Shown here: one piece after another, positions 42,962 through 51,547 of the stretch | How positions within the stretch are numbered: position 1 is the first letter of the stretch | Layout of the letters: each line of letters starts with the position of its first letter | Assembly (NCBI GenBank): GCA_017307915.1 | Contig: JAFKGG010000369.1 | Location: 1-55,675, forward strand | Length of the DNA stretch: 55,675 nucleotides | Reading direction: 5' to 3' | Origin: Burkholderiales bacterium | GTDB taxonomy: Bacteria; Pseudomonadota; Gammaproteobacteria; Burkholderiales; Burkholderiaceae_E | The notes under the pieces: model-generated | The model's input: the letters and a program-made list of their open reading frames with translations, nothing else | What the model was told of the DNA's origin: nothing | Databases searched by the model: none | Translations under genes and position numbers: made by a program

Positions 42962-44743
42962 TCAGCGCTGCTGCGCGCCAGCCTGGGCGGCGCGCAGCGC
43001 ATCAGTGGCCTGGCGATCGAGCGTCAGCGTCGCTGCATCGACGACCACGCCATAGTCGCGTCGCGCGGCATCGATGCTCAGCAGGCCATCGAGCACGTCG
43101 TCGAACACTTCCTGCTCATTGCGTTGGCACGGATCGCCGTAGCCGCCGCCGCCGCCGGCACGCTGCCGATAGACCGCTCCGCGCGGAATGTTGCGCACGA
43201 TCTCCTTGGACTTCGGCCGCACGACCTTGCCGTCGGGGTATGCGATCTCGACGCTGTTGATGCTGCCTTCGCGGCCGCCGAACAGGCCGAAGGCGCGGGC
43301 TTCATCCTCGACGCCGTCGCCGAAGGCAATGCCGGTGACGTTCTCGCCTTCGATGACGAATTCGGTGTCGACGCCCAGGCCGCCGCGCCAGCGGCCCGCT
43401 CCCGCCGAATCGGTTGCATACTCGTGGCGCAGCAGCCGGTGCGGGTCGTGGATCTCGAACATCTCGTAGTCCTGCGCAAGAATGCCGCCCGCGCAGTTGA
43501 TCAGCCCGATATGGTCATAACCGTCGGCGTTCCAGGCAGCGCCCGAGCCCCCCTTGAGCGCCAGGAACAGGATGTCGACGTAAGGCCGCCCGTGGCGCGG
43601 ATCGTGCCCCGTGACCGTGAAACCCATCATTCGGTTCCAGCCGGCCGTCACCATCTTGGGCAGCGCCTGCGCGAACGCGCGGAAGATCGCATCGGAAATC
43701 GGCCCGGTGATCGAATTGCCGAACGTGGTGGCCGCCGGAAAGCGCGCGTTGAGAAAGCTGCCCTCGGGGTTGATGATGCGGATCGGCCGCAACAAGCCGG
43801 CGTTGTGCGGCACGTCGGGGTTGATCAGCATCAGGAAGGTCAGCAGCAGCGCCGATGCCGTGGCGGCATACGGCGCGTTGACGAACCCCGGCGTCTGCGG
43901 CGAAGACCCGCTGAAGTCGAAGCACAACTCGTCGCCCGCCACCGTCACGGCCAGCTCGATCTTCATGCGCGAGCCTTCGTTGACGCCGTCGTAGAAGGCC
44001 CAGCTGGTACCTCGATAGACGCCGTCGGTGATGGCCGCGATTTCGCGCCGCACGATGCGCTCGGAAGTGGCAAACAGATAATCGATGCAGGCGTCGAAGC
44101 GCTCCGGCTCGAAGCGCCGGAACAGGCCCTGCAAGCCGCGTTCACCGACCCGCGTGGCGCCGATCTGCGCCTTGATGTCTTCTTCGACGATGCGAAACCG
44201 GATGTTGGCGAAGATCATGCGCCAGACGTCACGCCGCAGCTCGCCGCGCTCGTAGACCTTGATCGGCGTGATGCGCAGAGCTTCCTGCCAGACCTCGCGT
44301 GCCTCGGGGTTGTAGCCGCCCGACTGCGCGCCGCCGATGTCGGCCTGATGCCCTTTGCAGGCCGCCCAGGCGATGAGCCGGCCATCACGGAACACCGGGC
44401 GGAACACCGCCACGTCATTGTTCTGGTTGCCGCCCGAGAACACGTCGTTGTGCAGGATCACGTCGCCTTCGTGGATGTCTTCCCCGAAGAACTCGACGAT
44501 GCGCTCGCACGCCGGCTGCAAGGCGAAAGCCAACACCGGGATGTACTCGGTCTGCTCCAGCATCCGGCCGCGCGCGTCATACAGGCCGGTCACGAAGTCG
44601 CGCGCCTCGTTCAGGATCGGCGAACGCGTGGTGCGAAGCAGCGTCAGCCCCATTTCCTCGGTGATCGATTTCAGGCGCCGATGCAGCACCGAGGCTTCGA
44701 TCGGATCGACGGTGACGCCGGTCTCGACGGCGGATGCATTCAT
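42962..44743 (-). CDS. hydantoinase B/oxoprolinase family protein
   Basis: A 593-aa HyuB-type subunit. DPIEASVLHRRLKSITEEMGLTLLRTTRSPILNEARDF at the N-terminus and the central HNAGLLRPIRIINPEGSFLNARFPAATTFGNS segment are diagnostic. With HyuA it forms ATP-dependent hydantoinases, oxoprolinases, caprolactamases, or acetone/acetophenone carboxylase-type complexes. It overlaps hyuA by ATGA (44740-44743). Which reaction occurs cannot be told from this subunit alone. Confidence 0.9.
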   Translation of the reverse strand: MNASAVETGVTVDPIEASVLHRRLKSITEEMGLTLLRTTRSPILNEARDFVTGLYDARGRMLEQTEYIPVLAFALQPACERIVEFFGEDIHEGDVILHNDVFSGGNQNNDVAVFRPVFRDGRLIAWAACKGHQADIGGAQSGGYNPEAREVWQEALRITPIKVYERGELRRDVWRMIFANIRFRIVEEDIKAQIGATRVGERGLQGLFRRFEPERFDACIDYLFATSERIVRREIAAITDGVYRGTSWAFYDGVNEGSRMKIELAVTVAGDELCFDFSGSSPQTPGFVNAPYAATASALLLTFLMLINPDVPHNAGLLRPIRIINPEGSFLNARFPAATTFGNSITGPISDAIFRAFAQALPKMVTAGWNRMMGFTVTGHDPRHGRPYVDILFLALKGGSGAAWNADGYDHIGLINCAGGILAQDYEMFEIHDPHRLLRHEYATDSAGAGRWRGGLGVDTEFVIEGENVTGIAFGDGVEDEARAFGLFGGREGSINSVEIAYPDGKVVRPKSKEIVRNIPRGAVYRQRAGGGGGYGDPCQRNEQEVFDDVLDGLLSIDAARRDYGVVVDAATLTLDRQATDALRAAQAGAQQR

Positions 44744-46830
44744 GCGAGCTCCTCCCGTAGTTGATCCTCGAGCACGCAGCTGCCCAGCGCGTCGACGCGC
44801 AGTTGGAATCCGGCCGGCACGAAGATGCTGGTGGTGATCTTCTCGATGATCGCCGGGCCTTCGATGCGATGCCCGTGCAGCAGCCGGTCGCCGTCGTAGA
44901 CCGGCGTCTGCGCGAACGCCTGCGATTCAGGCTGGAACACCGCGCGCCGCCCCTTGATCAGATGCCCGGCATCGGACGCGGCTTCGGGCTCGACGATCGC
45001 CGGCGGTTTGTCGGTCACGCCGAGCGCCGCAAGGCGCAGGCTGACCAGTTCCACCGTCGCGCCTTCCTCTTGCAGCGCATAACCGAAGAGCGCGTCGTGG
45101 CGTTTGTGGAAGGCGTCGCGGATCGCATTCCAGCGTGCGGCTTCGAGCAGCTCTGCGTCGACTTCGACGCTGACCTCGTGGTATTGCCCGAGATAACGCA
45201 GATCCAGCGCATAGACGAAGCGGCGTTGCGCCGTGGGAATGCCCTCGGCGGCCAGCACTTCTTCGGCCTCGGCCTGCATCGCGCAGACCAGGCCGCCCAG
45301 GTGATTCCGATCGACGCCGGCGTCATCGAGCACTGTCGAGTAGCTGCGCACGAAATCGTGCTTCAGATCGGTACGCAACATGCCGCTGGCGCAGAAGATC
45401 GCCGCCTCGCGCGGCACCACGATGCGGCGGATGCCCAGCTCGCGCGCGATCATCGCCGCATGCACCGCGCCCGCGCCACCGGCGCAGATCAACGGAAAAG
45501 CGCGCGGATCCCAGCCCTTCTGCACCGAGATCTCGCGGATCGCCGAGGCCATGTTGACGTTCATCACGCGGTACATGCCCCAGGCCGCCCGCACGGTATC
45601 GAGCCCCAGCGGACTGGCCACGCGCTCGGCGATGGCGGTTTGCGCGGCCGGCAGATCGAGCTGCAGCGCACCGCCGGCGAAGAAATCCGGCGACAGGTAG
45701 CCAAGCACGAGATTGGCGTCGCTGCACGTCGGCTCGGTGCCGCCGCGCCCATAGCACACCGGCCCGGGCGCCGCCCCGGCGCTTTGCGGCCCCATGCGCA
45801 GCAGGCCGTCGTCGATCCATGCGATGGAACCGCCGCCGGCGCCGATGGTGGCGATCTCCATCGACGGCAGGGCCAGCGCGAAGCGGTTGACCGTACCGGC
45901 GGTGGTGATCGAGGGCCGTCCGGCGACCACCAGGGCCGCGTCGAAGCTGGTGCCGCCCATGTCGACGGTGATGAAGCTGTCTTCGCCGTGCGGCTGCATC
46001 GCGGCCAGGCCGGCGGTCGGCGCAGCGGCGGGGCCCGACAGCAGCGTCGAGGCCGCCAGCGCCGCCACGGCTTGCGGGGAGGTCACGCCGCCATTGGACT
46101 GCATGATGCGCAGCACGCCCTCGAAGCCCTCTTCGCGCAGCCGGCGCTGCAGGTTCTCCATATAGCGCTTCAATATCGGGCCGACCACGGCATTGAGTAC
46201 CGTGGTGCTGGTGCGCTCATAGAAGCGGATTTGCGGCAGCACGCCGTGCGACACCGACAGGTAGACCGAGGGCATGCGCTGCGCGACCAGCGCGGCAGCG
46301 GCAGCCTCATGGGCCGGGTTGGCGTAGGCATGCATGAACGAGATCGCCACCGCCTCCACCTGCTGGCGCTGGAACTCCTCGATGGCGCGTTCGACGTCAT
46401 CAGCCACGAACGGCTCCAGCTCGCGGCCTTGGTAGTCGATCCGGCCACGCACCGGCAAGCGCAGCCGGCGCGGCACCAGCGAAGGCGGCGGAGTGGCTTT
46501 GTTGTCGTAGAACGCCTCGCGCACGCCGCGGCGCATCGCCAGCGCATCGCGAAAGCCCGCATTGGTGAGCAAGCCGGTGCGCGCGAACTTGCCCGTGAGT
46601 ACCGCGTTGGTGGTAACGGTGGTACCGTGCACGATGATGTCGACCTGCCGCAGGAAGTCGGCCGTGGCGAGGCCAAGCCCGCCCGCCAGATCGTTCAGCC
46701 CCTGCAGCACGGCCTGCGACGGATCGGCAGGCGAGGACAGCACCTTGTGCACGCGCGTGCGCCCATCTGGGAGGAGCAGCAGATAGTCGGTAAACGTTCC
46801 ACCAACGTCGATTCCAATGCGATAGCCCAT
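44740..46830 (-). CDS. hydantoinase A/oxoprolinase family protein
   Basis: A 696-aa HyuA-type ATPase subunit. Actin-like nucleotide-binding motifs are GIDVGGTFTD near residues 5-14 and TVDMGGTSFD in the middle, with GAGGGSIAWIDDG after. The ATG at 46830 has AGGGAA at 7-8 nt; the frame runs a little further upstream without a better start. It is the first gene of the region 3 run and faces a TetR gene across a 122-nt gap. The substrate could be a ketone, a lactam or a hydantoin. Confidence 0.9.
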   Translation of the reverse strand: MGYRIGIDVGGTFTDYLLLLPDGRTRVHKVLSSPADPSQAVLQGLNDLAGGLGLATADFLRQVDIIVHGTTVTTNAVLTGKFARTGLLTNAGFRDALAMRRGVREAFYDNKATPPPSLVPRRLRLPVRGRIDYQGRELEPFVADDVERAIEEFQRQQVEAVAISFMHAYANPAHEAAAAALVAQRMPSVYLSVSHGVLPQIRFYERTSTTVLNAVVGPILKRYMENLQRRLREEGFEGVLRIMQSNGGVTSPQAVAALAASTLLSGPAAAPTAGLAAMQPHGEDSFITVDMGGTSFDAALVVAGRPSITTAGTVNRFALALPSMEIATIGAGGGSIAWIDDGLLRMGPQSAGAAPGPVCYGRGGTEPTCSDANLVLGYLSPDFFAGGALQLDLPAAQTAIAERVASPLGLDTVRAAWGMYRVMNVNMASAIREISVQKGWDPRAFPLICAGGAGAVHAAMIARELGIRRIVVPREAAIFCASGMLRTDLKHDFVRSYSTVLDDAGVDRNHLGGLVCAMQAEAEEVLAAEGIPTAQRRFVYALDLRYLGQYHEVSVEVDAELLEAARWNAIRDAFHKRHDALFGYALQEEGATVELVSLRLAALGVTDKPPAIVEPEAASDAGHLIKGRRAVFQPESQAFAQTPVYDGDRLLHGHRIEGPAIIEKITTSIFVPAGFQLRVDALGSCVLEDQLREELA

Positions 46831-46888
46831 ATCATTCCCTGGCTGCATTCCCGGACTGCCGGCGTCTCGCTCCGGCACTTCGCAATGA

Positions 46889-46916
46889 TGGTACTGAATT
46901 TTGGTTTTTAGTACCA
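46889..46916. promoter_or_regulatory. inverted repeat between hyuA and tetR
   Basis: TGGTACT (46889-46895) and AGTACCA (46910-46916) form perfect 7-bp half-sites separated by a 14-nt AT-rich spacer in the divergent promoter region. It is a good candidate operator for the neighbouring TetR protein. Confidence 0.55.
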
Positions 46917-46952
46917 GATGTTTTTGAATTTGTTTTTCAGGACGGATTTATC

Positions 46953-47600
46953 TTGGCCAGCAAGACCGCCTCTTCTTCCCGCCCATCAGCCCCCGTCGAA
47001 CCCAAGGACGCGCTTTCGATATCACGCGAGGAGCAGCTCCTGGAAGAACTCGAGACGATCTTCCTGCGCGATGGATTCCGCGACGTCACGGTGGATCAGC
47101 TCGCCCGCACGCTGCACTGCTCCAAGCGCTCGCTCTATGCGCTGGCGCCGAGCAAGGAGGAACTGTTCCTGCGCGTGTTCGATCGCTACCTGTCGCGCTT
47201 GCGCGAAGACTGCAACCGAGGAGCGGCCGGCGTCAGCCCCGAGCAGGCATTCGTGCCTTACCTGATGCCCGCGATCGATGCGGCGCGCAAGCTGTCGGCG
47301 ACGCTGATCCGGGACATGACCGCGTATGCACCGGCCAACGAGATGTGGGAACGCCACCAGCGCGATCGGATGGCGGGTTTGCGCACGCTGGTGCAGCGCT
47401 GCGTCGATGACGGCATCTTTCGCAATGCCAATGCCAATCTCGTCGCCGAGGTGGTGGCCGCGTCGCTGCGGCGCATCCGCGAGCCGCGCTTTTTAGCCGC
47501 CTCGAAGCTTTCGTATCGGGAAGCCGTGGCGGAACTGTACGGCCTGCTGCTGCACGGCCTGCTGCATCCCGAAGCCGCCGATCGGGTCAACGAGGGTTGA
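46953..47600 (+). CDS. TetR-family transcriptional regulator
   Basis: A 215-aa regulator. The N-terminal helix-turn-helix (about residues 27-75) reads LLEELETIFLRDGFRDVTVDQLARTLHCSKRSLYALAPSKEELF, and the C-terminal part is a helical ligand domain. The start is the TTG at 46953, the only one that gives a full leading helix; its AGGA lies about 11 nt upstream, so the start is not certain. It diverges from hyuA and precedes the monooxygenase gene. It may control either or both; nothing ties it to the four-site palindrome of region 1. Confidence 0.85.
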   Translation: MASKTASSSRPSAPVEPKDALSISREEQLLEELETIFLRDGFRDVTVDQLARTLHCSKRSLYALAPSKEELFLRVFDRYLSRLREDCNRGAAGVSPEQAFVPYLMPAIDAARKLSATLIRDMTAYAPANEMWERHQRDRMAGLRTLVQRCVDDGIFRNANANLVAEVVAASLRRIREPRFLAASKLSYREAVAELYGLLLHGLLHPEAADRVNEG

Positions 47601-47638
47601 GGCGGCACAGGGCCATGCCCGCCGCCGCTCGCGCCAAA

Positions 47639-47661
47639 TCATTTCCGATCATCGGAAATGA
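47639..47661. promoter_or_regulatory. perfect 23-bp palindrome upstream of the monooxygenase
   Basis: TCATTTCCGA (47639-47648), spacer TCA, TCGGAAATGA (47652-47661): 10-bp half-sites without mismatch in a GC-rich setting. It lies 38 nt past the tetR stop. The right arm contains an in-frame ATG of the monooxygenase gene, but an operator location argues for the later start. Confidence 0.7.
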
Positions 47662-47747
47662 GCGATTCAAAGGCGGGCCGCCTTGCCGACAATGTGCACC
47701 GCACCGGCACCGCCGCATTCCGGAAACGTCAACCCATCGTCACCAGC

Positions 47748-49370
47748 ATGAACATCGGCCGCACAGAGAAGGAATCCGCTGAATACGACGTCCTGATCGT
47801 GGGCTACGGTCCCACCGGGGCAAGCATCGCCAACCTGTTGGGCAAGCGCGGCTATCGCGTGGCCGTGTTCGACCAGGCCGGCGAGATCTACGACAAGCCC
47901 AGGGCCATCACCGCCGACCAGGAAGTGATGCGTGTATTTCAAGAGTGCGGCCTGGCCGACGAGATCGCCGCCGCAACCACGCCGCACCCCGGCACCGATT
48001 TCCTGGGCATCGACGGGCAGGTCATCAAGCGCTTCTATCCCGCGCCGCCGCCTCACCCGCTGAGCTGGGAACCGACCTGGATGTTCGTGCAGCCCGAGCT
48101 GGAAGCGACACTGCGCCGCGGCGTGGCGCGCTATCCGCAGGTACGCGAGTTCCTGCGGCACGAGTGCCTCGATTTCACGCAGAGCGGCGAGACGGTGAGC
48201 GCGCGCCTGCGCCGGCTGGACGACGGCGCCGAGATCACGATGCGCGGACGCTATCTGATCGGCTGCGACGGCGGACGCAGCGTCGTGCGCCGCGCCCTCG
48301 GCGCGCGTATCGAAGACCTCGCGTTCGACGAATGGTGGATCGTCGTCGATGCCTGGATCCGCGGGCCGGTCGAACTACCGCCGCGCTGCGCCCAGTTTTG
48401 CCGGCCGTGGCGGCCCGGCACGTACATGGTCGGACCGGGCAATCTGCGGCGCTGGGAAATCAAGATGCTGCCCGGTGAAAAACCGGAAGATTTCGAATCC
48501 CGCGATGCCGTGCTGAAAGTGCTCGGCAGCTTCGTCGACACCACGCACCTGGAATTGTGCCGAACCGCCATCTACCGCTTCCACGCCCTGGTCGTCGAAC
48601 AATGGCGCTCGGGCCGCGTGTTCCTGGCCGGCGACGCGGCGCACCAGACGCCGCCGTTTCTCGGACAGGGTTTGAGCGCCGGCATCCGCGACGCGATCAA
48701 CCTGGTGTGGAAACTCGACGGTGTCGAGCGGCTGGGCTATGCCGATTCGCTGCTGGACACCTATGGCGAGGAACGCAAGCCGCACGTACGCACGATCGTT
48801 GCGCACGCCAAGGCGTTCGGCCTGATCATCGGCGAACTGGACATGCAGGCCGCGCAGCGCCGCGATCGCGAACTGAGCGAGCAACTGGCCTCGGGCAAGG
48901 CCGAAACGGTTCGGCAGAAATTCATTCCCGGCCTGGATTCGGGCCTGATCGGCCGCGATCGCGACGGCCATCGGCATCGCGGCGCCGGCGAACTGTTCGT
49001 GCAGCCCTGGGTTCATCGCGGCGATGAGCCGCGTCGCTTCGACGATCTGTTTGAGCCGGGGTTTCTGTTCGTGGCCGGCTCGAAAACAGCGCTGGGCTGG
49101 TTCGATGCCGACATGATGCAGGCCTGGCAGCGGCTGCACGGGCAGCTCGTGCTCATCGAGCCGGCCGGCTTTGCGCCGGCCGCGGGCGCCGAGCTGTTCG
49201 TATCGTTGCAGGAACGCGATGGCCTGTTCCGCGACTGGCTGGCAGCCACGGGCGCTCAAGCGGTGATCGTCAGGCCGGATCGCTACGTGTATGGGGCCGT
49301 TGCCGACGCGCAGGAATTGCGCGGCCTGCTGGCCCAGCTTTCGCAGGCCGTGTGGCCGGCACCCGGCTAG
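47748..49370 (+). CDS. FAD-dependent aromatic monooxygenase (MhpA-like)
   Basis: A 540-aa flavoprotein hydroxylase of the PheA/TfdB/MhpA group. The FAD motif DVLIVGYGPTGASIANLLGKRGYRVAVFD is near the N-terminus, LIGCDGGRSVVRRALG in the middle and VFLAGDAAHQTPPFLGQGLSAGIRDAINLVWKL binds FAD ribityl/pyrophosphate. A thioredoxin-like C-terminal domain follows. The ATG at 47748 (MNIGRTEKES) is preferred because the in-frame ATG at 47658 lies within the palindrome, though neither has a strong ribosome site. It should hydroxylate a phenolic compound with NAD(P)H and oxygen. Confidence 0.85.
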   Translation: MNIGRTEKESAEYDVLIVGYGPTGASIANLLGKRGYRVAVFDQAGEIYDKPRAITADQEVMRVFQECGLADEIAAATTPHPGTDFLGIDGQVIKRFYPAPPPHPLSWEPTWMFVQPELEATLRRGVARYPQVREFLRHECLDFTQSGETVSARLRRLDDGAEITMRGRYLIGCDGGRSVVRRALGARIEDLAFDEWWIVVDAWIRGPVELPPRCAQFCRPWRPGTYMVGPGNLRRWEIKMLPGEKPEDFESRDAVLKVLGSFVDTTHLELCRTAIYRFHALVVEQWRSGRVFLAGDAAHQTPPFLGQGLSAGIRDAINLVWKLDGVERLGYADSLLDTYGEERKPHVRTIVAHAKAFGLIIGELDMQAAQRRDRELSEQLASGKAETVRQKFIPGLDSGLIGRDRDGHRHRGAGELFVQPWVHRGDEPRRFDDLFEPGFLFVAGSKTALGWFDADMMQAWQRLHGQLVLIEPAGFAPAAGAELFVSLQERDGLFRDWLAATGAQAVIVRPDRYVYGAVADAQELRGLLAQLSQAVWPAPG

Positions 49371-49605
49371 GTGCCAAGGCAGGCCGATAGTACGTCTGCG
49401 CCGGGCGCACAAGGCCATCAAATGGATCGCAACGGCCGGCCGATGCGCAGACGCTGCAGTGCCTGGGCCAGGCCAACGACGTGCCAGCCGCATCGCGCGC
49501 TCGAGCACCGCCGGCTCCCGCGCCGGAACCTGAGCCTCCATCGCAAATCAGTCGCGACAGGCCTGCTCATCGCATACCATCTGACTTGCAGGGCGAGTTG
49601 GAGAA
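49371..49605. other. intergenic region without recognisable gene
   Basis: A 235-nt stretch between the monooxygenase stop and the LysR start. I see no tRNA, strong hairpin or convincing operator in it; any LysR control promoter here was not identified. Confidence 0.4.
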
Positions 49606-50526
49606 ATGCTTGTGCGTTACGACCTGATCGATTTTAGGCTGCTGGTTCACATCGCCGAAGCGAAAAGCCTTACTCGGGCCGCTGAACGCTGTCACTTGTC
49701 CGTGCCATCGGTCAGCCTGCGCATACGGCAGCTGGAAGAAAATCTCGGCGTGCGCTTGCTGCAGCGCCAGGCACGCGGCGTCGAACTCACGCAAGCCGGC
49801 CGTATCATCGAACGCAGAGCCCTTCGTATCCTGCGCGAACTGGCCTGCATGCACGACGAACTCGCGCCGTTTGCCGATGGACTGTATGGAGAGATCCGAT
49901 TCATGGCTACCACGGTGGCGATGGCGACGTTCGTGCCTGAAGCGCTGGCGCTGTTCCTGCGCCAGCATCCCAAAGTCACCGTCCATATGGAAGAAATGAA
50001 CTCCGTCGAGATTCTGAGCGCAACGGCAGGCAACCGCATCGACCTGGGCATCGTCGCCCATCGCTCCGACGATCCGGCCATCGCTTACGCAAGCCTGTGC
50101 AAGGACGATCTGCTGGTGATGCTGCCCGCCCATGCCGATCTTGATGCCCACGAAAACCTTGCCTTCGAGGCGCTGCTCAAGAGCCAGGAGTTCGTCGGAT
50201 TCGGCCGCTTGAGCGCCCTCGATGGCTTTCTGGATGACGTGGCCACGCGCCTGGGCAAGCGGCGGATCGTACGGGCTCAGGTGCATGAACTGGAAGCCCT
50301 GATCGGGATGGTGGCGCTCGACGTCGGCGTGGCCATCATTCCGCGCAGTCTGGCTTATCGCGTCACGCACGATCGCAGAGTGTGCATGAGGCCATTGAGC
50401 AACGACTGGGCAAGCCGGGAAATCAGCCTATGCTGGCCCAGCACCGAAGAACTCCCCGGTTATGTGGCCGCCCTGCGAGGTGCGTTGACGCAGGCCGCTA
50501 CCGCGACTCACCTTCCCGTGATGTAG
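49606..50526 (+). CDS. LysR-family transcriptional regulator
   Basis: A 306-aa LysR regulator. The N-terminal winged helix (about residues 5-65) reads FRLLVHIAEAKSLTRAAERCHLSVPSVSLRIRQLEENLGVRLLQR; the rest is the two-lobed effector domain. Its last 29 nt overlap the 3' end of the convergent alpha/beta hydrolase gene. It probably regulates the Bug-nitrilase-hydrolase operon, although LysR genes are more usually divergent from their target. Confidence 0.9.
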   Translation: MLVRYDLIDFRLLVHIAEAKSLTRAAERCHLSVPSVSLRIRQLEENLGVRLLQRQARGVELTQAGRIIERRALRILRELACMHDELAPFADGLYGEIRFMATTVAMATFVPEALALFLRQHPKVTVHMEEMNSVEILSATAGNRIDLGIVAHRSDDPAIAYASLCKDDLLVMLPAHADLDAHENLAFEALLKSQEFVGFGRLSALDGFLDDVATRLGKRRIVRAQVHELEALIGMVALDVGVAIIPRSLAYRVTHDRRVCMRPLSNDWASREISLCWPSTEELPGYVAALRGALTQAATATHLPVM

Positions 50527-51511
50527 CGTTCCCTTCGAGCGGCGGCAGATGCCGCAGCAGGAACTCCGCCTGAATATCCAGCGCCTGGCCGGTCTCGGGC
50601 AAGTCAGCCATCTTCCAGTGGACGTGAGGCAATCCCTCGAACACGAATAGTTCAGCGGCGACGCTGGCCTGCCGCAGCGCGCGATGGAATCGGCAGGTTC
50701 CACCGAGAAAAAAATCGCGTGTACCGGTCATGCACAGCGTAGGTGGAAATGCCCGCAAATCGGCCAATTGCGGCGACAGCCTGGGATCGGTGCGCGGCCA
50801 ATCCCGCAAGTACCCTCCTGCCTGCTGGGCCACCGGTCGAACATCGGGACTGAAACCGAAGATTCCCAGGTAAGCCTCGGAATCGCACGCCAGCGTGAAA
50901 TCCGCCGTACCCGAGAAGAAGCCCAGCGCCGCCGGCAAGGGCACCCCGGCCAAGTCCGCAGCCACCAGCGTCTGAGCACCGAGAACCGCTCCTGCCGATG
51001 ATCCGTAGAGGGCGATGCGCGACGCGGAATGGAGCTGCATGAGCCCCTGGTATACCGCCAGCGCATCCTCGACCGCGGCCGGAAACGGATGCTCTGGCGC
51101 CAAGCGGTAGTCCACCGCAATGACCGTGAGCCCCGTACGCGCTGCGATGGGGATTGCCTCGAACACGGCCCCCCGCCCTGCGACGAAGGCGCCACCGTGC
51201 AGATTGATCAGAACGGCATCCTCGCGACGCAGCGGGGAATCCGGCGGTGTCACCTGCCAGCAGCGGACCCCTGCCAGGGTGACCGGCTCGACGCTGACGC
51301 CAGGATGCAGTGCCAGGAAACGCCGGGCCTGCTGCGCATATCCGGCATCGACGATACTGCGAACCGTATCGGCATCAGCGGTGAGATTACGTGTGCCATC
51401 CGGCCTTGAACCGGCTTCGCACAACCAGGCCCGAGCCTGCGGACTGAGCGCCGCCGGCAGCGGAATCTCCAGCGCACCGAGCCAAACGCTGCCGTTACGG
51501 GTGACTTGCAT
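50498..51511 (-). CDS. alpha/beta hydrolase, HSL family
   Basis: A 337-aa hydrolase. The oxyanion motif HGGAF is at 105-109, the nucleophile motif GSSAG at 170-174 (Ser172), and the C-terminal His in EGLPHVHWKM. It carries an extra N-terminal segment of about 95 residues before the core fold. It is the third gene of the Bug-nitrilase-hydrolase operon, 36 nt after the nitrilase gene, and overlaps the 3' end of lysR. An ester or amide substrate related to the nitrilase product is likely. Confidence 0.87.
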   Translation of the reverse strand: MQVTRNGSVWLGALEIPLPAALSPQARAWLCEAGSRPDGTRNLTADADTVRSIVDAGYAQQARRFLALHPGVSVEPVTLAGVRCWQVTPPDSPLRREDAVLINLHGGAFVAGRGAVFEAIPIAARTGLTVIAVDYRLAPEHPFPAAVEDALAVYQGLMQLHSASRIALYGSSAGAVLGAQTLVAADLAGVPLPAALGFFSGTADFTLACDSEAYLGIFGFSPDVRPVAQQAGGYLRDWPRTDPRLSPQLADLRAFPPTLCMTGTRDFFLGGTCRFHRALRQASVAAELFVFEGLPHVHWKMADLPETGQALDIQAEFLLRHLPPLEGNATSREGESR

Positions 51512-51547
51512 GTTTCATGCGATCGATCGTTGCAGACTTGTGCGCAG

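Noticed and set aside
44761-46911. A 716-residue plus-strand open frame opposite hyuA
   Set aside because: It mirrors hyuA almost exactly and shows no domain of its own.
46953-47600. TetR protein as the regulator of the four 20-bp palindromes of region 1
   Set aside because: It is more than 25 kb away, and its own promoter region has a different inverted repeat and no copy of the motif.
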